Origin: a virus | Virus record (IMG/VR): IMGVR_UViG_3300043540_000178 | Span: 1 to 64,000 of that record | Direction: 5' to 3' (one strand) | DNA length: 64,000 nucleotides | Shown: positions 1-8,475 of the stretch, one piece after another | How positions within the stretch are numbered: the stretch's first letter is position 1 | Layout of the letters: every line of letters starts with the position of its first letter | Notes under the pieces: model-generated | Databases searched by the model: none | What the model was told of the DNA's origin: nothing | Seen by the model: the letters and a program-made list of their open reading frames with translations, nothing else | Position numbers and translations under genes: made by a program

Positions 1-715
1 ATTCCGCCTGAATGTCACGAACCGATTCACCGGTTGAATCTTGTATACGCAACTGGCTCTGTGACCATCTATATGTTATTTTTGGTGCGTTAGAAAAGAG
101 AGATGCTAATGATACAAAATTGTATGATTGATTATCTTCATAAAACAAAAATGTCGGTTCGTTGTGCCCAACAGTGCTATAGGCTTTGCTTGCTAGAAGA
201 TTGATGAAATTGAAAGGTGATATAGAAGGCGCGACTAACTTAATTGCATTGCTGCTCTTTTCAACAACCAATTTCTTATTTGGAAAATATGTCTTGAATA
301 ATTGTATAACTGAATCAGATGGAGTTCCTGCAAACGCTTTATATACCCGAATATTCATATCAATCAATGATTCGATTGATACAAACTTTAATGCATAAAC
401 TTGTGTTTTGTTTGTTGTAATGGTTTTATCATTCAATGCGATGATTGCAAATTGCTTGGTTATCACTGCATTTGATGTTGGTGTATGACAAGTAAACTCA
501 AGCACCTCTTCACCTAGGATTGGGAACACTGATGGCAAATTAAAACCGTCAATCATGCTTATTGAACCATGCATTACTGAAGAATATAAATCCTCAAATA
601 AGTCAATTTCATTGAAAAGTAGAGAAATATCCAGTGACTTTTTGCGATCAGATGAATACAGGATAATTGTATCTATAATAACCTGACCGGCATATTGTAA
701 AAATTCTTGCGTCAT
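1..715 (-). CDS. Baseplate hub protein, gp27-like (partial)
   Basis: The frame is open for 238 codons from an ATG at 715 to the window edge, so the C-terminal part is missing. The N-terminal region (residues about 15-80, with ILGEEVLEF at 66-73) has the beta-rich layout of T4 gp27/GpD-type hub subunits, which form the ring at the end of the tail tube. This is a pattern-level call, not a motif-level one. Its ATG overlaps the stop of the gp53 gene (ATGA), so the two are translationally coupled. A generic virion structural protein is the alternative. Confidence 0.5.
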   Translation of the reverse strand, partial: MTQEFLQYAGQVIIDTIILYSSDRKKSLDISLLFNEIDLFEDLYSSVMHGSISMIDGFNLPSVFPILGEEVLEFTCHTPTSNAVITKQFAIIALNDKTITTNKTQVYALKFVSIESLIDMNIRVYKAFAGTPSDSVIQLFKTYFPNKKLVVEKSSNAIKLVAPSISPFNFINLLASKAYSTVGHNEPTFLFYEDNQSYNFVSLASLFSNAPKITYRWSQSQLRIQDSTGESVRDIQAE

Positions 716-1242
716 GGCAATAATGAAGTGTATTGTTTAACGAACTGGCCGATATTCTCTGGTTTAATTATGTAAATGAAACGTTTTGTTTCGTTTAATG
801 ATGATTCATAATCCATGTTCGTAACAGGATTCAATGCACTTGATCCATAGTTATCAACTATATAATTTTGATCCATAACCACACCTTCAGGCAATTTCTC
901 GTAATGATGAATTGCATATATATTGGCAGCACCATACTTATCGGTCACATATTCACTTAATGCAATGTCTGTTAATGGCCACTCATTATTGATATTACCG
1001 ATACCATTAATGTATAAGATAGTCCATGCAAGGTCAGGCGTACCGTAAAAGTTATACGAGATATGTTCTGGCATTTCACCGTTTGCAATTGTGTAACGTA
1101 AACATAAATTTTCTAGATCTTGATCTGATATAACCATGTTAATGCGTGTTGAAAGATCAACCATTGTTTCTACGATAGGAGAAATATCAGTTGCAGAAGT
1201 AAAGTCATAAGATATTGTCGGAAAATATGAGAAGTATGCCAT
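712..1242 (-). CDS. 53: Baseplate wedge subunit gp53
   Basis: 176 residues, close to T4 gp53 (about 196). The family signature is the central stretch with YGTPDLAWTILYINGI near residue 66, followed by WPL. gp53 is a structural part of the baseplate wedge that joins wedges around the hub. The gene lies between gp48 and the gp27-like gene, all on the minus strand, in a baseplate operon served by the late promoter at 2291. Family call from sequence pattern and context. Confidence 0.8.
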   Translation of the reverse strand: MAYFSYFPTISYDFTSATDISPIVETMVDLSTRINMVISDQDLENLCLRYTIANGEMPEHISYNFYGTPDLAWTILYINGIGNINNEWPLTDIALSEYVTDKYGAANIYAIHHYEKLPEGVVMDQNYIVDNYGSSALNPVTNMDYESSLNETKRFIYIIKPENIGQFVKQYTSLLP

Positions 1243-1265
1243 TTATACCTTCTATAGATGATATC

Positions 1266-2255
1266 TTAATAACCCATTGCTATTTGAGTACGAGTCATTG
1301 GTTCAACTTCCTTGAATGTGATTGACAATTGCGTTGCAACAGGATTATCTGTTCCGTCGAATGCAACCCACTTACCGGCCGCAGTATAGTTCACATTTAC
1401 ATTATCAATCACACAAGTAGAAATTTTTGAGATGCTTTGCATTTCATTACCACTGACTCCAATAAACTCAATGTCAACCTCGTTAGGTATAACAACGTTT
1501 AGACCAGATGTACCAACTGGAATTTCAGGATATTGATTGAACTTGAAGAACTTAATAATGTCTTTGATCGTGTTTGATTCTTTTTCTGTCTTGGGTATTA
1601 AGTTCCAATGGAAGGTAAAGCTGCGAGGTTCCATACCCTTGAACACTTGCTCTTTTCTTTGATTGCGAGCTATACCTATTAACTTATTTGCAAGTTCTGT
1701 GAAATTATCACCAGCTACACTTGCTGCATCACTTGCAATAAGAGAAGGTATATCATTTGCCATATCTTTAGCACCGTCTTTCAAATTTTCAGACGTGAAA
1801 GTTTTTATAATAGATCCTAATATACCACTACCGATTAAATTATAGTTAGCACTGTGTGAAAAATTAATGTCCAATGGCATAGGTAAGGCCATAGCAATAT
1901 TAAGTCTCTTTTGAACCGGTAGTGCAGTAACTTGTTCACCTGCAATGGCAGATGCATGTTGATTTACGAAGTTTATAAGTGTTGCATTAGATGTAACACC
2001 TAATCCTACACTTCTACTAGGTGCATTTACGACACCAACTGCGCCTTGAGTAACCAGCGTTGATTTCGAACTTGCATTGATATAAAACATCATATAGTAA
2101 GGGTATCTTGGTTTCCCTAATTCTTCTGGATAGGACAATGTTAGATATTGCCCTCTTTTAACTGTACTACCTTGAGTCGAACCTGTTACATTATTGTTTG
2201 AGGCAACAGATGGATTCCACAATAATGGATCTATTTTTTGATTTATTTCGCTCAT
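1266..2255 (-). CDS. 48: Baseplate tail-tube cap gp48
   Basis: 329 residues; T4 gp48 is about 364. The N-terminal part has YPYYMMFYINASSKS (residues about 51-65), and the C-terminal half has the tube-like fold typical of this family (FHWNLIPKTEKES near 215, ending in a TFKEVEPMTR strand). gp48 caps the baseplate and starts tail-tube polymerisation together with gp54, which is encoded divergently 1 kb away. It is the first gene after the minus-strand late promoter. No clear Shine-Dalgarno lies before the ATG. Confidence 0.75.
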   Translation of the reverse strand: MSEINQKIDPLLWNPSVASNNNVTGSTQGSTVKRGQYLTLSYPEELGKPRYPYYMMFYINASSKSTLVTQGAVGVVNAPSRSVGLGVTSNATLINFVNQHASAIAGEQVTALPVQKRLNIAMALPMPLDINFSHSANYNLIGSGILGSIIKTFTSENLKDGAKDMANDIPSLIASDAASVAGDNFTELANKLIGIARNQRKEQVFKGMEPRSFTFHWNLIPKTEKESNTIKDIIKFFKFNQYPEIPVGTSGLNVVIPNEVDIEFIGVSGNEMQSISKISTCVIDNVNVNYTAAGKWVAFDGTDNPVATQLSITFKEVEPMTRTQIAMGY

Positions 2256-2258
2256 GTG

Positions 2259-2266
2259 TATAAATA
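2259..2266 (+). promoter_or_regulatory. Late promoter TATAAATA for the plus-strand virion operon
   Basis: Exact T4-type late promoter octamer, reading toward the gp4 gene 38 bp downstream. T4 late promoters are recognised by host RNA polymerase carrying gp55 and gp33, with the gp45 clamp as activator; gp33 and gp45 are in this window. It faces the opposite octamer at 2291-2298. Confidence 0.75.
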
Positions 2267-2290
2267 ATTATGTTGATTTAGTATAGTAAT

Positions 2291-2298
2291 TATTTATA
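2291..2298 (-). promoter_or_regulatory. Late promoter TATAAATA for the minus-strand baseplate operon
   Basis: Reverse-strand TATAAATA 36 bp upstream of the gp48 ATG. Together with 2259-2266 it forms a convergent-facing pair: each octamer lies on the far side of the 48-bp gap from the gene it serves, so the two promoters overlap. Confidence 0.75.
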
Positions 2299-2303
2299 CA
2301 CGA

Positions 2304-2753
2304 ATGGCTCGCAATTATCATCAAGGTGTTTATACACCAAAAAATCCACAAAAGTATATAGGGAACCCAAATAATATAATATATAGAAGTTCATGGGAGA
2401 AAAAAGTTATGTTGCGATTCGACACCACTCCATCTATCTTGAAGTGGTCTAGCGAAGAGTTTGTGATTCCATATGTATCACCAGTTGATGGTCGTCCGCA
2501 CAGATATTTTGTGGACTTTGTGGTTGAATATAAGACAAGAGATGGAAAGATCAAGAGGGCAGCGGTTGAGGTAAAACCAGATGCACAAACAAAGTTGCCA
2601 GCAACACCTAAAAGAATGACCAAGCAATTTATGGAAAGTGTTGAGACATATGCTGTCAATCAGGCGAAATGGGAAGCAGCAAAGAAATGGTGTGCCAATA
2701 ACGGGATGGAATTTATCATTCTCACAGAATACGATTTGGGCATTAAGAAATGA
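2304..2753 (+). CDS. 4: Head completion nuclease gp4
   Basis: 149 residues, matching T4 gp4 (about 150). Visible family features are the N-terminal basic region ending in YRSSWEKKVM (about residues 28-37), a SPVDGRPHRYFVDFVVEY strand (about 58-75) and AAVEVKPDAQTKLP (about 85-98), the acidic/lysine pattern of the TnsA-like PD-(D/E)XK fold. The protein acts on packaged DNA ends before tail joining. Its stop overlaps the ATG of the next gene by 4 bp. Confidence 0.8.
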   Translation: MARNYHQGVYTPKNPQKYIGNPNNIIYRSSWEKKVMLRFDTTPSILKWSSEEFVIPYVSPVDGRPHRYFVDFVVEYKTRDGKIKRAAVEVKPDAQTKLPATPKRMTKQFMESVETYAVNQAKWEAAKKWCANNGMEFIILTEYDLGIKK

Positions 2754-3313
2754 CTAGTTTATATGACGAAGTAAAGAAAAATCCTAAATACAATCCCAAT
2801 AATTCTGTCAATTGGTTTAGACAGAATGTAACTGACCATTTTAGAAACTTGGGTCAGATGCAATTCATGGATAGAAACAAGATGTTTCAAACAAGAATGG
2901 TTGTACCTGGTGATATGTGTTTCTTTGGTTACGATCCAAAATATAAACAAGAACTGCCTTATTATGACAAGTTCCCGTTGATATTACCATTTTCCGTTGA
3001 CGCAAAACATTTTATTGGTATCAATTTGCATTATCTTCCACCACCTGTACGAATCCGTATCCTTGATAAACTAATTATGACTGCAACAGATAAAGATATT
3101 CCAGATAAGATGAAAGTTCAAGTATCATGGAAGATATTGAGTGCCTTGTCTGAAAATAAAGCAATTCAACATTCAGTTAAGAAATATCTTATCGGGCATG
3201 TAAAAACAAGGTTTATAACTGTACCAACTAAAGAATGGCCTATTGCAGTTTTCCTTCCCCTTGCAAGATTTGCTAAGGCAGATGAAGCAACTGTCTGGAG
3301 AGGAATTAAATGA
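2750..3313 (+). CDS. Conserved virion/morphogenesis protein, function unknown
   Basis: 187 residues, basic, no membrane segment. It has a proline-rich central block with FFGYDPKYKQELPYYDKFP and FIGINLHYLPPPVR (about residues 62-105). The 4-bp overlaps on both sides (ATGA with gp4 and with gp54) place it firmly in the virion assembly operon. I do not recognise a named T4 counterpart; a structural or DNA-end role is inference from context only. Confidence 0.6.
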   Translation: MTSLYDEVKKNPKYNPNNSVNWFRQNVTDHFRNLGQMQFMDRNKMFQTRMVVPGDMCFFGYDPKYKQELPYYDKFPLILPFSVDAKHFIGINLHYLPPPVRIRILDKLIMTATDKDIPDKMKVQVSWKILSALSENKAIQHSVKKYLIGHVKTRFITVPTKEWPIAVFLPLARFAKADEATVWRGIK

Positions 3314-4239
3314 GTAGTAGTTTTCAAAACAACTTACTTGGTGCAGGTAAGAATTGGTTAATCAATAAAGGTTCCAATTTAATCTTCGGTACACCGAATG
3401 AAGGAAATGCAAACCGACAATCAACTGGTGGTATGCAGCGTTTCCTTACTGAGATTAATTCTGATAATGGTTTTTATCGGGGTGTATTTTTTGAAGTATA
3501 TATACATGGGTTGCGTGATATACAATCTGAATATTCAACCAACTTATTATGTCATAGAGCATCATTACCCGGTTTCCGTTTGGAAACAAAAAATAATATC
3601 ATTTACTCTTTGCCATATGAAACTCCTGTTGGTGTTGAATTTGATCCTGCATGGTTCACGTTCTACATTGATAATAATTTCATAGTAAATAATGCAATAT
3701 GGCAATCAACATTCAATAGTACAGATGCAACAATAGGTAGAATAAATCCTACTAGTTGGTCACCAAAATATCGAGATCCGGCAAATTTGTTGAACATTGA
3801 AATTGTGGCATTCTCACCAGATTTTCAACAAACATCATCAAATCCAACAAGTGCATCCAATTCAAACCAAAATAATGTTCAATATAATGGTGAATCTAAA
3901 ACATGGGATGGCCTACCAATTCTTGCACGTTATGTACTGAATAATTGTTTTTTCAAAACTGTACAACAAACACCAGTTGCATGGGATGCCCACAATGACA
4001 TATCAACACTGACTATTGAAGTATCTTATGAATGGTATGATGCATATTATCCTAATACAGGGGCTCGACTTGCATCAAATGATATTAAAACCGCACCTGC
4101 TCCATTGAACTTTGACACCATTATAACTAAATATCCTGCTTTGGGAATTGCTTATGATGCAGCTAAGAAAACTATTCTACAAAATCCTGCAATAATGAAC
4201 AATCCATTGCTAAATCAAGGAAGTCAATTCTTACCATAA
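3310..4239 (+). CDS. 54: Baseplate tail-tube initiator gp54
   Basis: 309 residues; T4 gp54 is about 320. It has the tail-tube fold signature FEVYIHGL followed about 20 residues later by LLCHRASLPGF (about residues 60-94), and the late YEWYDAYYP strand. gp54 binds the gp48 cap and primes polymerisation of tube and sheath. It is coupled to the upstream gene by a 4-bp overlap; the glutamine/asparagine/serine linker near residues 178-197 looks like an insertion. Confidence 0.75.
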   Translation: MSSSFQNNLLGAGKNWLINKGSNLIFGTPNEGNANRQSTGGMQRFLTEINSDNGFYRGVFFEVYIHGLRDIQSEYSTNLLCHRASLPGFRLETKNNIIYSLPYETPVGVEFDPAWFTFYIDNNFIVNNAIWQSTFNSTDATIGRINPTSWSPKYRDPANLLNIEIVAFSPDFQQTSSNPTSASNSNQNNVQYNGESKTWDGLPILARYVLNNCFFKTVQQTPVAWDAHNDISTLTIEVSYEWYDAYYPNTGARLASNDIKTAPAPLNFDTIITKYPALGIAYDAAKKTILQNPAIMNNPLLNQGSQFLP

Positions 4240-4275
4240 ATACTATATTAATACTGATACACATGGAGTGATTGA

Positions 4276-4968
4276 ATGTTACCACGTTTAGAATTACCTA
4301 GCTATGAAGTGAATATGCCATCAGATGGTCGTTCTGTAAAGTTTCGTCCATTCACAGTAAAAGAAAGAAGCATTTTATTGGTTGCATTGCAGAGTGAAGA
4401 TACTAAGAGTATTTTGAATGCCATCAATGAATTGTTCAAAGTATGTACATTTGGTGTATGTGAGTTGGAGAAAATGCCAATTGTTGATTCTGAGTATCTA
4501 TTCATTCAGATCAGAAATAAATCAGTTGGTGAAGAGTTGGAAGTTACTCATACATGCTCTTGCAAGAATAAGAACGATATACGTCTTAATATGGACAAAA
4601 TTGAAATTGTTGGATCAGAAGTTAACAGAGACATCGAGTTAATGCCTAATGTTTGGGTTAAAATGAATTATCCGACCTTCAAGAACTCATCTATCCTTTC
4701 ATCTGAACCGACAGAAGATGAAGTTATTGCTGTAATTGCATCTTGTATGCATACAATAATCAAAGGTGATGAGGTTTTCAAAGTAAGTGAGTTTGCATTT
4801 GAGGATGTAAAAGAGTTCATATTGTCTTTAACACAGCCTCAGTTGGATAAGATAGAGAACTTCTTTGCATCACTGCCAAAAGTAGTTATTAATGGTGAAT
4901 ACACATGCAGACATTGTGATACACATCATGTAATTAGAATTGAGGGTCTTGAAAATTTTTTCGATTAG
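4276..4968 (+). CDS. 26: Baseplate hub assembly protein gp26 (zero-frame product)
   Basis: 230 residues; T4 gp26 is about 208. Matches the T4 gp26/gp51 baseplate family: an N-terminal LPSYEVNMPSDGR segment, SVKFRPFTVKERSILL (about 21-36), then a beta domain with paired cysteines CSCKNK (about 93-98) and a C-terminal CRHCDTHH (about 213-220) that together look like a zinc site. In T4 the hub proteins 26 and 51 act with gp29. The gene ends inside a slippery sequence at 4956-4962; see the frameshift entry. Confidence 0.75.
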   Translation: MLPRLELPSYEVNMPSDGRSVKFRPFTVKERSILLVALQSEDTKSILNAINELFKVCTFGVCELEKMPIVDSEYLFIQIRNKSVGEELEVTHTCSCKNKNDIRLNMDKIEIVGSEVNRDIELMPNVWVKMNYPTFKNSSILSSEPTEDEVIAVIASCMHTIIKGDEVFKVSEFAFEDVKEFILSLTQPQLDKIENFFASLPKVVINGEYTCRHCDTHHVIRIEGLENFFD

Positions 4969-5156
4969 GGATAGCAGGGGAGTCCTTAATTGAATACTAT
5001 CGTTTAAATCATATGCTGTTATTCAAACTTGAGAAAAGCAAGTTTACCCTGAGCGATTTAGAGAACATGATTCCTTACGAGAGGGAAATATATGTCCATC
5101 TCATATTAACAACTATTAAAGAAGAAATAGAAAAGGCATCCAATGGCAACCAATAA
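4276..5156 (+). CDS. Predicted gp26-gp51-like fusion made by -1 ribosomal frameshift
   Basis: A -1 slip at T TTT TTC (4956-4962) lets translation of gp26 continue for 64 more codons, to a stop at 5154-5156, giving about 293 residues. The extension contains YYRLNHMLLFKLEKSKF and MIPYEREIYVHLILTTIKEE, a helical pattern typical of C-terminal extensions of tail assembly chaperones, and it has no upstream ATG/GTG/TTG start of its own before an internal ATG at 5013. It overlaps the tape-measure start by 14 bp, the arrangement of lambda G/GT and tape measure H. If not a frameshift, a separate 47-residue product from 5013 is the alternative, but no Shine-Dalgarno supports it. Confidence 0.65.
4942..4989 (+). 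promoter_or_regulatory. -1 programmed frameshift signal
   Basis: Three parts are in register with gp26. An internal Shine-Dalgarno-like GAGGG lies at 4942-4946, 9 nt before the slip site. The heptamer T TTT TTC lies at 4956-4962 in the zero frame. A stem TTAGGGA/TCCTTAA (4965-4971 with 4983-4989, one G-U) follows 2 nt later, or 4 nt later if only its inner five pairs form. The zero-frame stop is at 4966-4968. Confidence 0.65.
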
Positions 5157-7221
5157 AAAGCCAACCTATCCTAGAAATGAAGCATTATTCATCCGAATCA
5201 CTGACGATGAAGGATTGAAGGTAGTTAAAGAGGGCAGTGTTTGGACTTATTGGAGAGGTGATTCTACAAAAGATCCTTCCTACGGAAATGACAAGTATTT
5301 GATTATCTCAAATAAAGTTCGTAGTGATTTAACACTTGCAATGTTACAAAACAAGTTCGAACTTAGTGATAAAAATGACTTCCCGCCATACATTCCAAAG
5401 AAACAACGTGACAAAGAAGCAAAAGAAATTGAAGATAACGTTCAGGAAAAAGCAGCGGCGGAACGTGCTGGATCAAATACAAACATAAACACAAAAACAC
5501 CACCTCCAAGAGCATCTAAGTCAATTAATAATTGGGCAAAGATGCATGTACCAGCATCCTCTACAACATCAACTCCTCCTTCATCAAAAGGTAAAGCTGG
5601 AACCGGTTCATCATTTGTCAAGAGGGGCAGAGAAGATAAAGAACGACCAGACATGCGTCCTGATTATGGTTCATTGAGTGAAGCACAGTTTAAGTTACTA
5701 TTCAGTATTGCATATCAAGTAAAAACTGGATCATCAACAGGAATTGCCAAAGAATGGGCATCCATGGATGATAACGACAGAAAGAGATATGTAGAAGAAT
5801 TCATTGAGTTTGACCTTATTAAAAAGAATGTACCAGCTGAATTGCTGCCACCATTGGACATCTTGAGGAAGATACCAATTATTGCAGCAGACAGAGAACT
5901 AATGTACTACTTTGAGAAGAAACTGGGAGCAAAAAAACCAGAAGAACAAAAGAGTACTTTAAAAAACAAAATAGTTACATTTGCCAATGGACTAAGTTTC
6001 AATACTGGCTCACTTCCTGTATCATTGCGGGCTGCGTTTGGTGTTAGCAAATTAGCAGTTAAAGGTACAATGACTGCTGCAAAAACAATTAGCAATCTCT
6101 TATCCGCAGACAGCAAAAAGAATACAGATGAAGAATTTATAAAACAAACTAGAGAACAAGCATCTCAAAAAGAATCAAAGTTGAGTAGTTTGGGTAGTTT
6201 CATTTCAGGAGTTGGTAGTGGTGTTAAAGAGCACTTTACACCATCGGAAGAAGACAAAGCAATTAACAAAGAAATGTTCAAATTGATTGCCGCTGGATTA
6301 AATAACATCGCATCCATCCTTAAAGATCGTCTGGTCAAGAAAGGACCATCTGAAGATACAACTCATACTGCTGCATCTAATGTTGAAGGCATGGATAAAG
6401 ATGCAAATTCATTCAATGAAGCTCATGCTGCATCTTCACATGAGGAAAGTTCAACTACTACTGACCAGGGCAAAGGTGAAAATGTTTTCTCTAAAATGAT
6501 TATGCGTTTGTTATCACCATTAAATTTTCTTGGTTCATTACTAATTAAGTTGGGTGGCGCAATTAAACCTCTCTTGAGTCTATTTGGCAAATTGGGATCT
6601 TCACTTATTGGAGTATTAGGTAAAATTGGTAGTGGTATAGGATCAGTTGCAGGTCGTGCACTGGGTGCCGTGGCGGGTATAGGTACAAGTGGTTTATTAG
6701 GTATTGTTTCGGCTGGAACTGCAGGTTATGCTTTAGGATCATATCTAAATGAGAAATTTAACTTATCTGATAAAATCTCAGATGTTGCAATGAGTTTGTT
6801 TCATGGTGATGATACTGTATCTACAACTTTAATACCTAATACACCACAGCAATCAACACGGAATAATACACAACATCAAATACTTAATACATCCAAACAA
6901 TCAACACAAAATAAATCACAGCAATCAACATGGAATAATACATCACAACAATCAACACAAAATAAAGCCCGCAATTCCAATTCATCAAGTGAGTTAGAAG
7001 CTGCATCAAAACAAAATGCAGTTAAAGTCAACAACGCGGAAACTGTAAGAAATGATGTTGTTGACAACAAACAAAAGCAAGAAACCAAACAAATTATTGA
7101 TGCATCAAAGAACAACAATACAATTATTCAACAACAGTCTGCATCAATAAATCGCATATCACCTAGGACACAAACTAGTTCATTGCAGAAATTCATAGAA
7201 TCAAGAGCAGTATTCGCGTAA
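5143..7221 (+). CDS. 29: Tail tape-measure / baseplate hub protein, gp29-like
   Basis: 692 residues, longer than T4 gp29 (590). The N-terminus is globular, followed by charged low-complexity (about 95-180) and a long helical region. A glycine-rich hydrophobic block runs over about residues 448-545 (repeated LLSLFGKLGSSLIGVLG-like segments), as in tape measures that insert into the host membrane. The C-terminal 110 residues are Gln/Asn/Ser/Thr repeats around QSTQNK. Assigned from position directly after gp26 and its extension, size and composition, not from a catalytic motif. Confidence 0.65.
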   Translation: MATNKKPTYPRNEALFIRITDDEGLKVVKEGSVWTYWRGDSTKDPSYGNDKYLIISNKVRSDLTLAMLQNKFELSDKNDFPPYIPKKQRDKEAKEIEDNVQEKAAAERAGSNTNINTKTPPPRASKSINNWAKMHVPASSTTSTPPSSKGKAGTGSSFVKRGREDKERPDMRPDYGSLSEAQFKLLFSIAYQVKTGSSTGIAKEWASMDDNDRKRYVEEFIEFDLIKKNVPAELLPPLDILRKIPIIAADRELMYYFEKKLGAKKPEEQKSTLKNKIVTFANGLSFNTGSLPVSLRAAFGVSKLAVKGTMTAAKTISNLLSADSKKNTDEEFIKQTREQASQKESKLSSLGSFISGVGSGVKEHFTPSEEDKAINKEMFKLIAAGLNNIASILKDRLVKKGPSEDTTHTAASNVEGMDKDANSFNEAHAASSHEESSTTTDQGKGENVFSKMIMRLLSPLNFLGSLLIKLGGAIKPLLSLFGKLGSSLIGVLGKIGSGIGSVAGRALGAVAGIGTSGLLGIVSAGTAGYALGSYLNEKFNLSDKISDVAMSLFHGDDTVSTTLIPNTPQQSTRNNTQHQILNTSKQSTQNKSQQSTWNNTSQQSTQNKARNSNSSSELEAASKQNAVKVNNAETVRNDVVDNKQKQETKQIIDASKNNNTIIQQQSASINRISPRTQTSSLQKFIESRAVFA
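6845..6967 (+). repeat. Degenerate CAATCAACA repeats in the tape-measure gene
   Basis: The motif CAATCAACA followed by A/T-rich filler recurs about five times and encodes QQST-type units (QQSTRNN, KQSTQNK, QQSTWNN, QQSTQNK). Such a segment can change length by slippage or recombination. Confidence 0.6.
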
Positions 7222-7231
7222 AACATAAATT

Positions 7232-7256
7232 AAAGCCCAGTTAAATTCTGGGCTTT
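7232..7256. terminator. Bidirectional terminator between the virion operon and gp32
   Basis: Perfect 9-bp stem AAAGCCCAG/CTGGGCTTT with a 7-nt loop, A/T-rich on both sides, in the 65-bp gap between two convergent genes. It can stop both the plus-strand late transcript and the minus-strand gp32 transcript. Confidence 0.85.
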
Positions 7257-7286
7257 AACTGTTTACAATGCAATTAGTACATCTGA

Positions 7287-8171
7287 TTAGAACGGAATAT
7301 CGTCATCCAAAGATTTGTCATCCTTTGCTAACTTGGCCATCATTGCAGCAATATCATCGTCGTCAGAAGAAGAAGTTGATTCTGTTTTAGATGATGTTTT
7401 AGGTTCTTGCACTTTGGTTTCTACATGCAGTTCATTATCATATTGACTTGATTTTGTGTTCAACCTAACTGTATTACCTACTGCCCTTTCAAAACTCTTT
7501 TGTAATTCTTCATGAGATTTGAATCGAGATTCATTAGTAAACTGCCCCAAATCTTCAATTGTAGACAAATCTACTGTAACCGCAGATTTTTCTTTCTTAA
7601 ATTCAGATTTTTCATAGTTGGTTTGACCTTCAACCTTGCGAATCTTCAACATGAAATCCAAACCTTCTTTCAGATCGAATACATCAACCGGCATTTGAGG
7701 ATCCAAGTCATCAACAACAGGTTGCAACTTGTCAACAATTTTGTCAAAGATTTTTTGACCAAACTTGAAAAGAAATACCTTACCTTCATTTTCTGGATTC
7801 TTTGGATCTGCAATAACCAAGATATTTGAAATATATGTAACTTTGCGTTTACGTTCACGAACTGTATCCTGATTCGCTTTAATATTTGTGTTCCAAAGAA
7901 TACCATTTTGTTCACAACAATAACATGGTTGACCAATTGTAGTGGGGCAATCTTCTGCATACCACTTACCAGTTGGACCTTTGAAAAAATGCGAGTACAG
8001 TTTTACAAAAGGAATATCATCATCTGTTTTACCAGGGAGAAACCGGATAATTGCTGAACCATTGCCTGCTTGGTCTCGTTGTGGGTAGTAGAACACTTTA
8101 TCATTGCGTTCACCTGCTCCATTTGATTGTGCTGATTTAACTGCTTTTAGAAGTTTTTCCATTCTGCTCAT
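7287..8171 (-). CDS. 32: Single-stranded DNA-binding protein gp32
   Basis: 294 residues (T4: 301). Start chosen at 8171, which follows AAGGAG; an upstream in-frame ATG at 8240 lacks one. The basic LAST-like N-terminus, the zinc subdomain with His61, Cys75 and a PCYCC cluster at 82-86, and the acidic C-terminal tail ending DDDIPF are all present. gp32 coats single-stranded DNA and organises the replication fork. It is followed by the gp59 loader gene, as in T4. Confidence 0.95.
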   Translation of the reverse strand: MSRMEKLLKAVKSAQSNGAGERNDKVFYYPQRDQAGNGSAIIRFLPGKTDDDIPFVKLYSHFFKGPTGKWYAEDCPTTIGQPCYCCEQNGILWNTNIKANQDTVRERKRKVTYISNILVIADPKNPENEGKVFLFKFGQKIFDKIVDKLQPVVDDLDPQMPVDVFDLKEGLDFMLKIRKVEGQTNYEKSEFKKEKSAVTVDLSTIEDLGQFTNESRFKSHEELQKSFERAVGNTVRLNTKSSQYDNELHVETKVQEPKTSSKTESTSSSDDDDIAAMMAKLAKDDKSLDDDIPF

Positions 8172-8240
8172 TGTATTCTCCTTAATTGCGTCCATTCGGA
8201 CTAGATTTGCGGTAATATGAAGACGTTTCATCCTCATCAT

Positions 8241-8248
8241 TATTTATA
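8241..8248 (-). promoter_or_regulatory. Late promoter TATAAATA upstream of gp32
   Basis: Exact reverse-strand octamer 70 bp before the gp32 ATG. Together with the sigma70-like promoter at 8272-8300 it would keep gp32 expressed both early and late, as is known for T4 gene 32. Confidence 0.65.
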
Positions 8249-8271
8249 ATATAGTTGAAACTCATAATCAA

Positions 8272-8300
8272 ATTATAGCAAACATCATTGCTACAATCAA
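8272..8300 (-). promoter_or_regulatory. Sigma70-like promoter upstream of gp32
   Basis: Reverse strand TTGATT, 17 bp, TATAAT. It lacks the GTTA upstream box shared by other promoters here. Confidence 0.5.
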
Positions 8301-8319
8301 ATTTTTCAACCATTAAAAA

Positions 8320-8475
8320 TCATTTTAAATGGCGTTTCAAATAGTCGTAAATTTCAGGGTCAAGTTCTTCTTCATCAAAAAGTTCATCATCTTCAAAGTT
8401 GTGTTTTCGTTTTTTGTATTGCTTTACTTCATCACGATCTTCTTGTTTCGTGTGACGATTTTCCTTGGTACTCAC
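8320..8475 (-). CDS. Small acidic/basic protein, unknown
   Basis: 51 residues from a GTG start preceded by GAGGATAAA. The N-terminal half is lysine/arginine rich and the C-terminal half acidic (FEDDELFDEEE, about 27-37). It sits between gp59 and gp32, a place empty in T4. The good ribosome-binding site and tight spacing (1 bp from gp59) support it. No function can be given. Confidence 0.6.
   Translation of the reverse strand: MSTKENRHTKQEDRDEVKQYKKRKHNFEDDELFDEEELDPEIYDYLKRHLK

Noticed and set aside
186-398. Plus-strand frame opposite the hub gene
   Set aside because: Shadow of the gp27-like gene, which is open over the whole stretch and coupled to gp53.
4236-4246. CATAAATA before gp26 as a late promoter
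   Set aside because: First base differs from the consensus and a full late promoter lies upstream; not enough to call.
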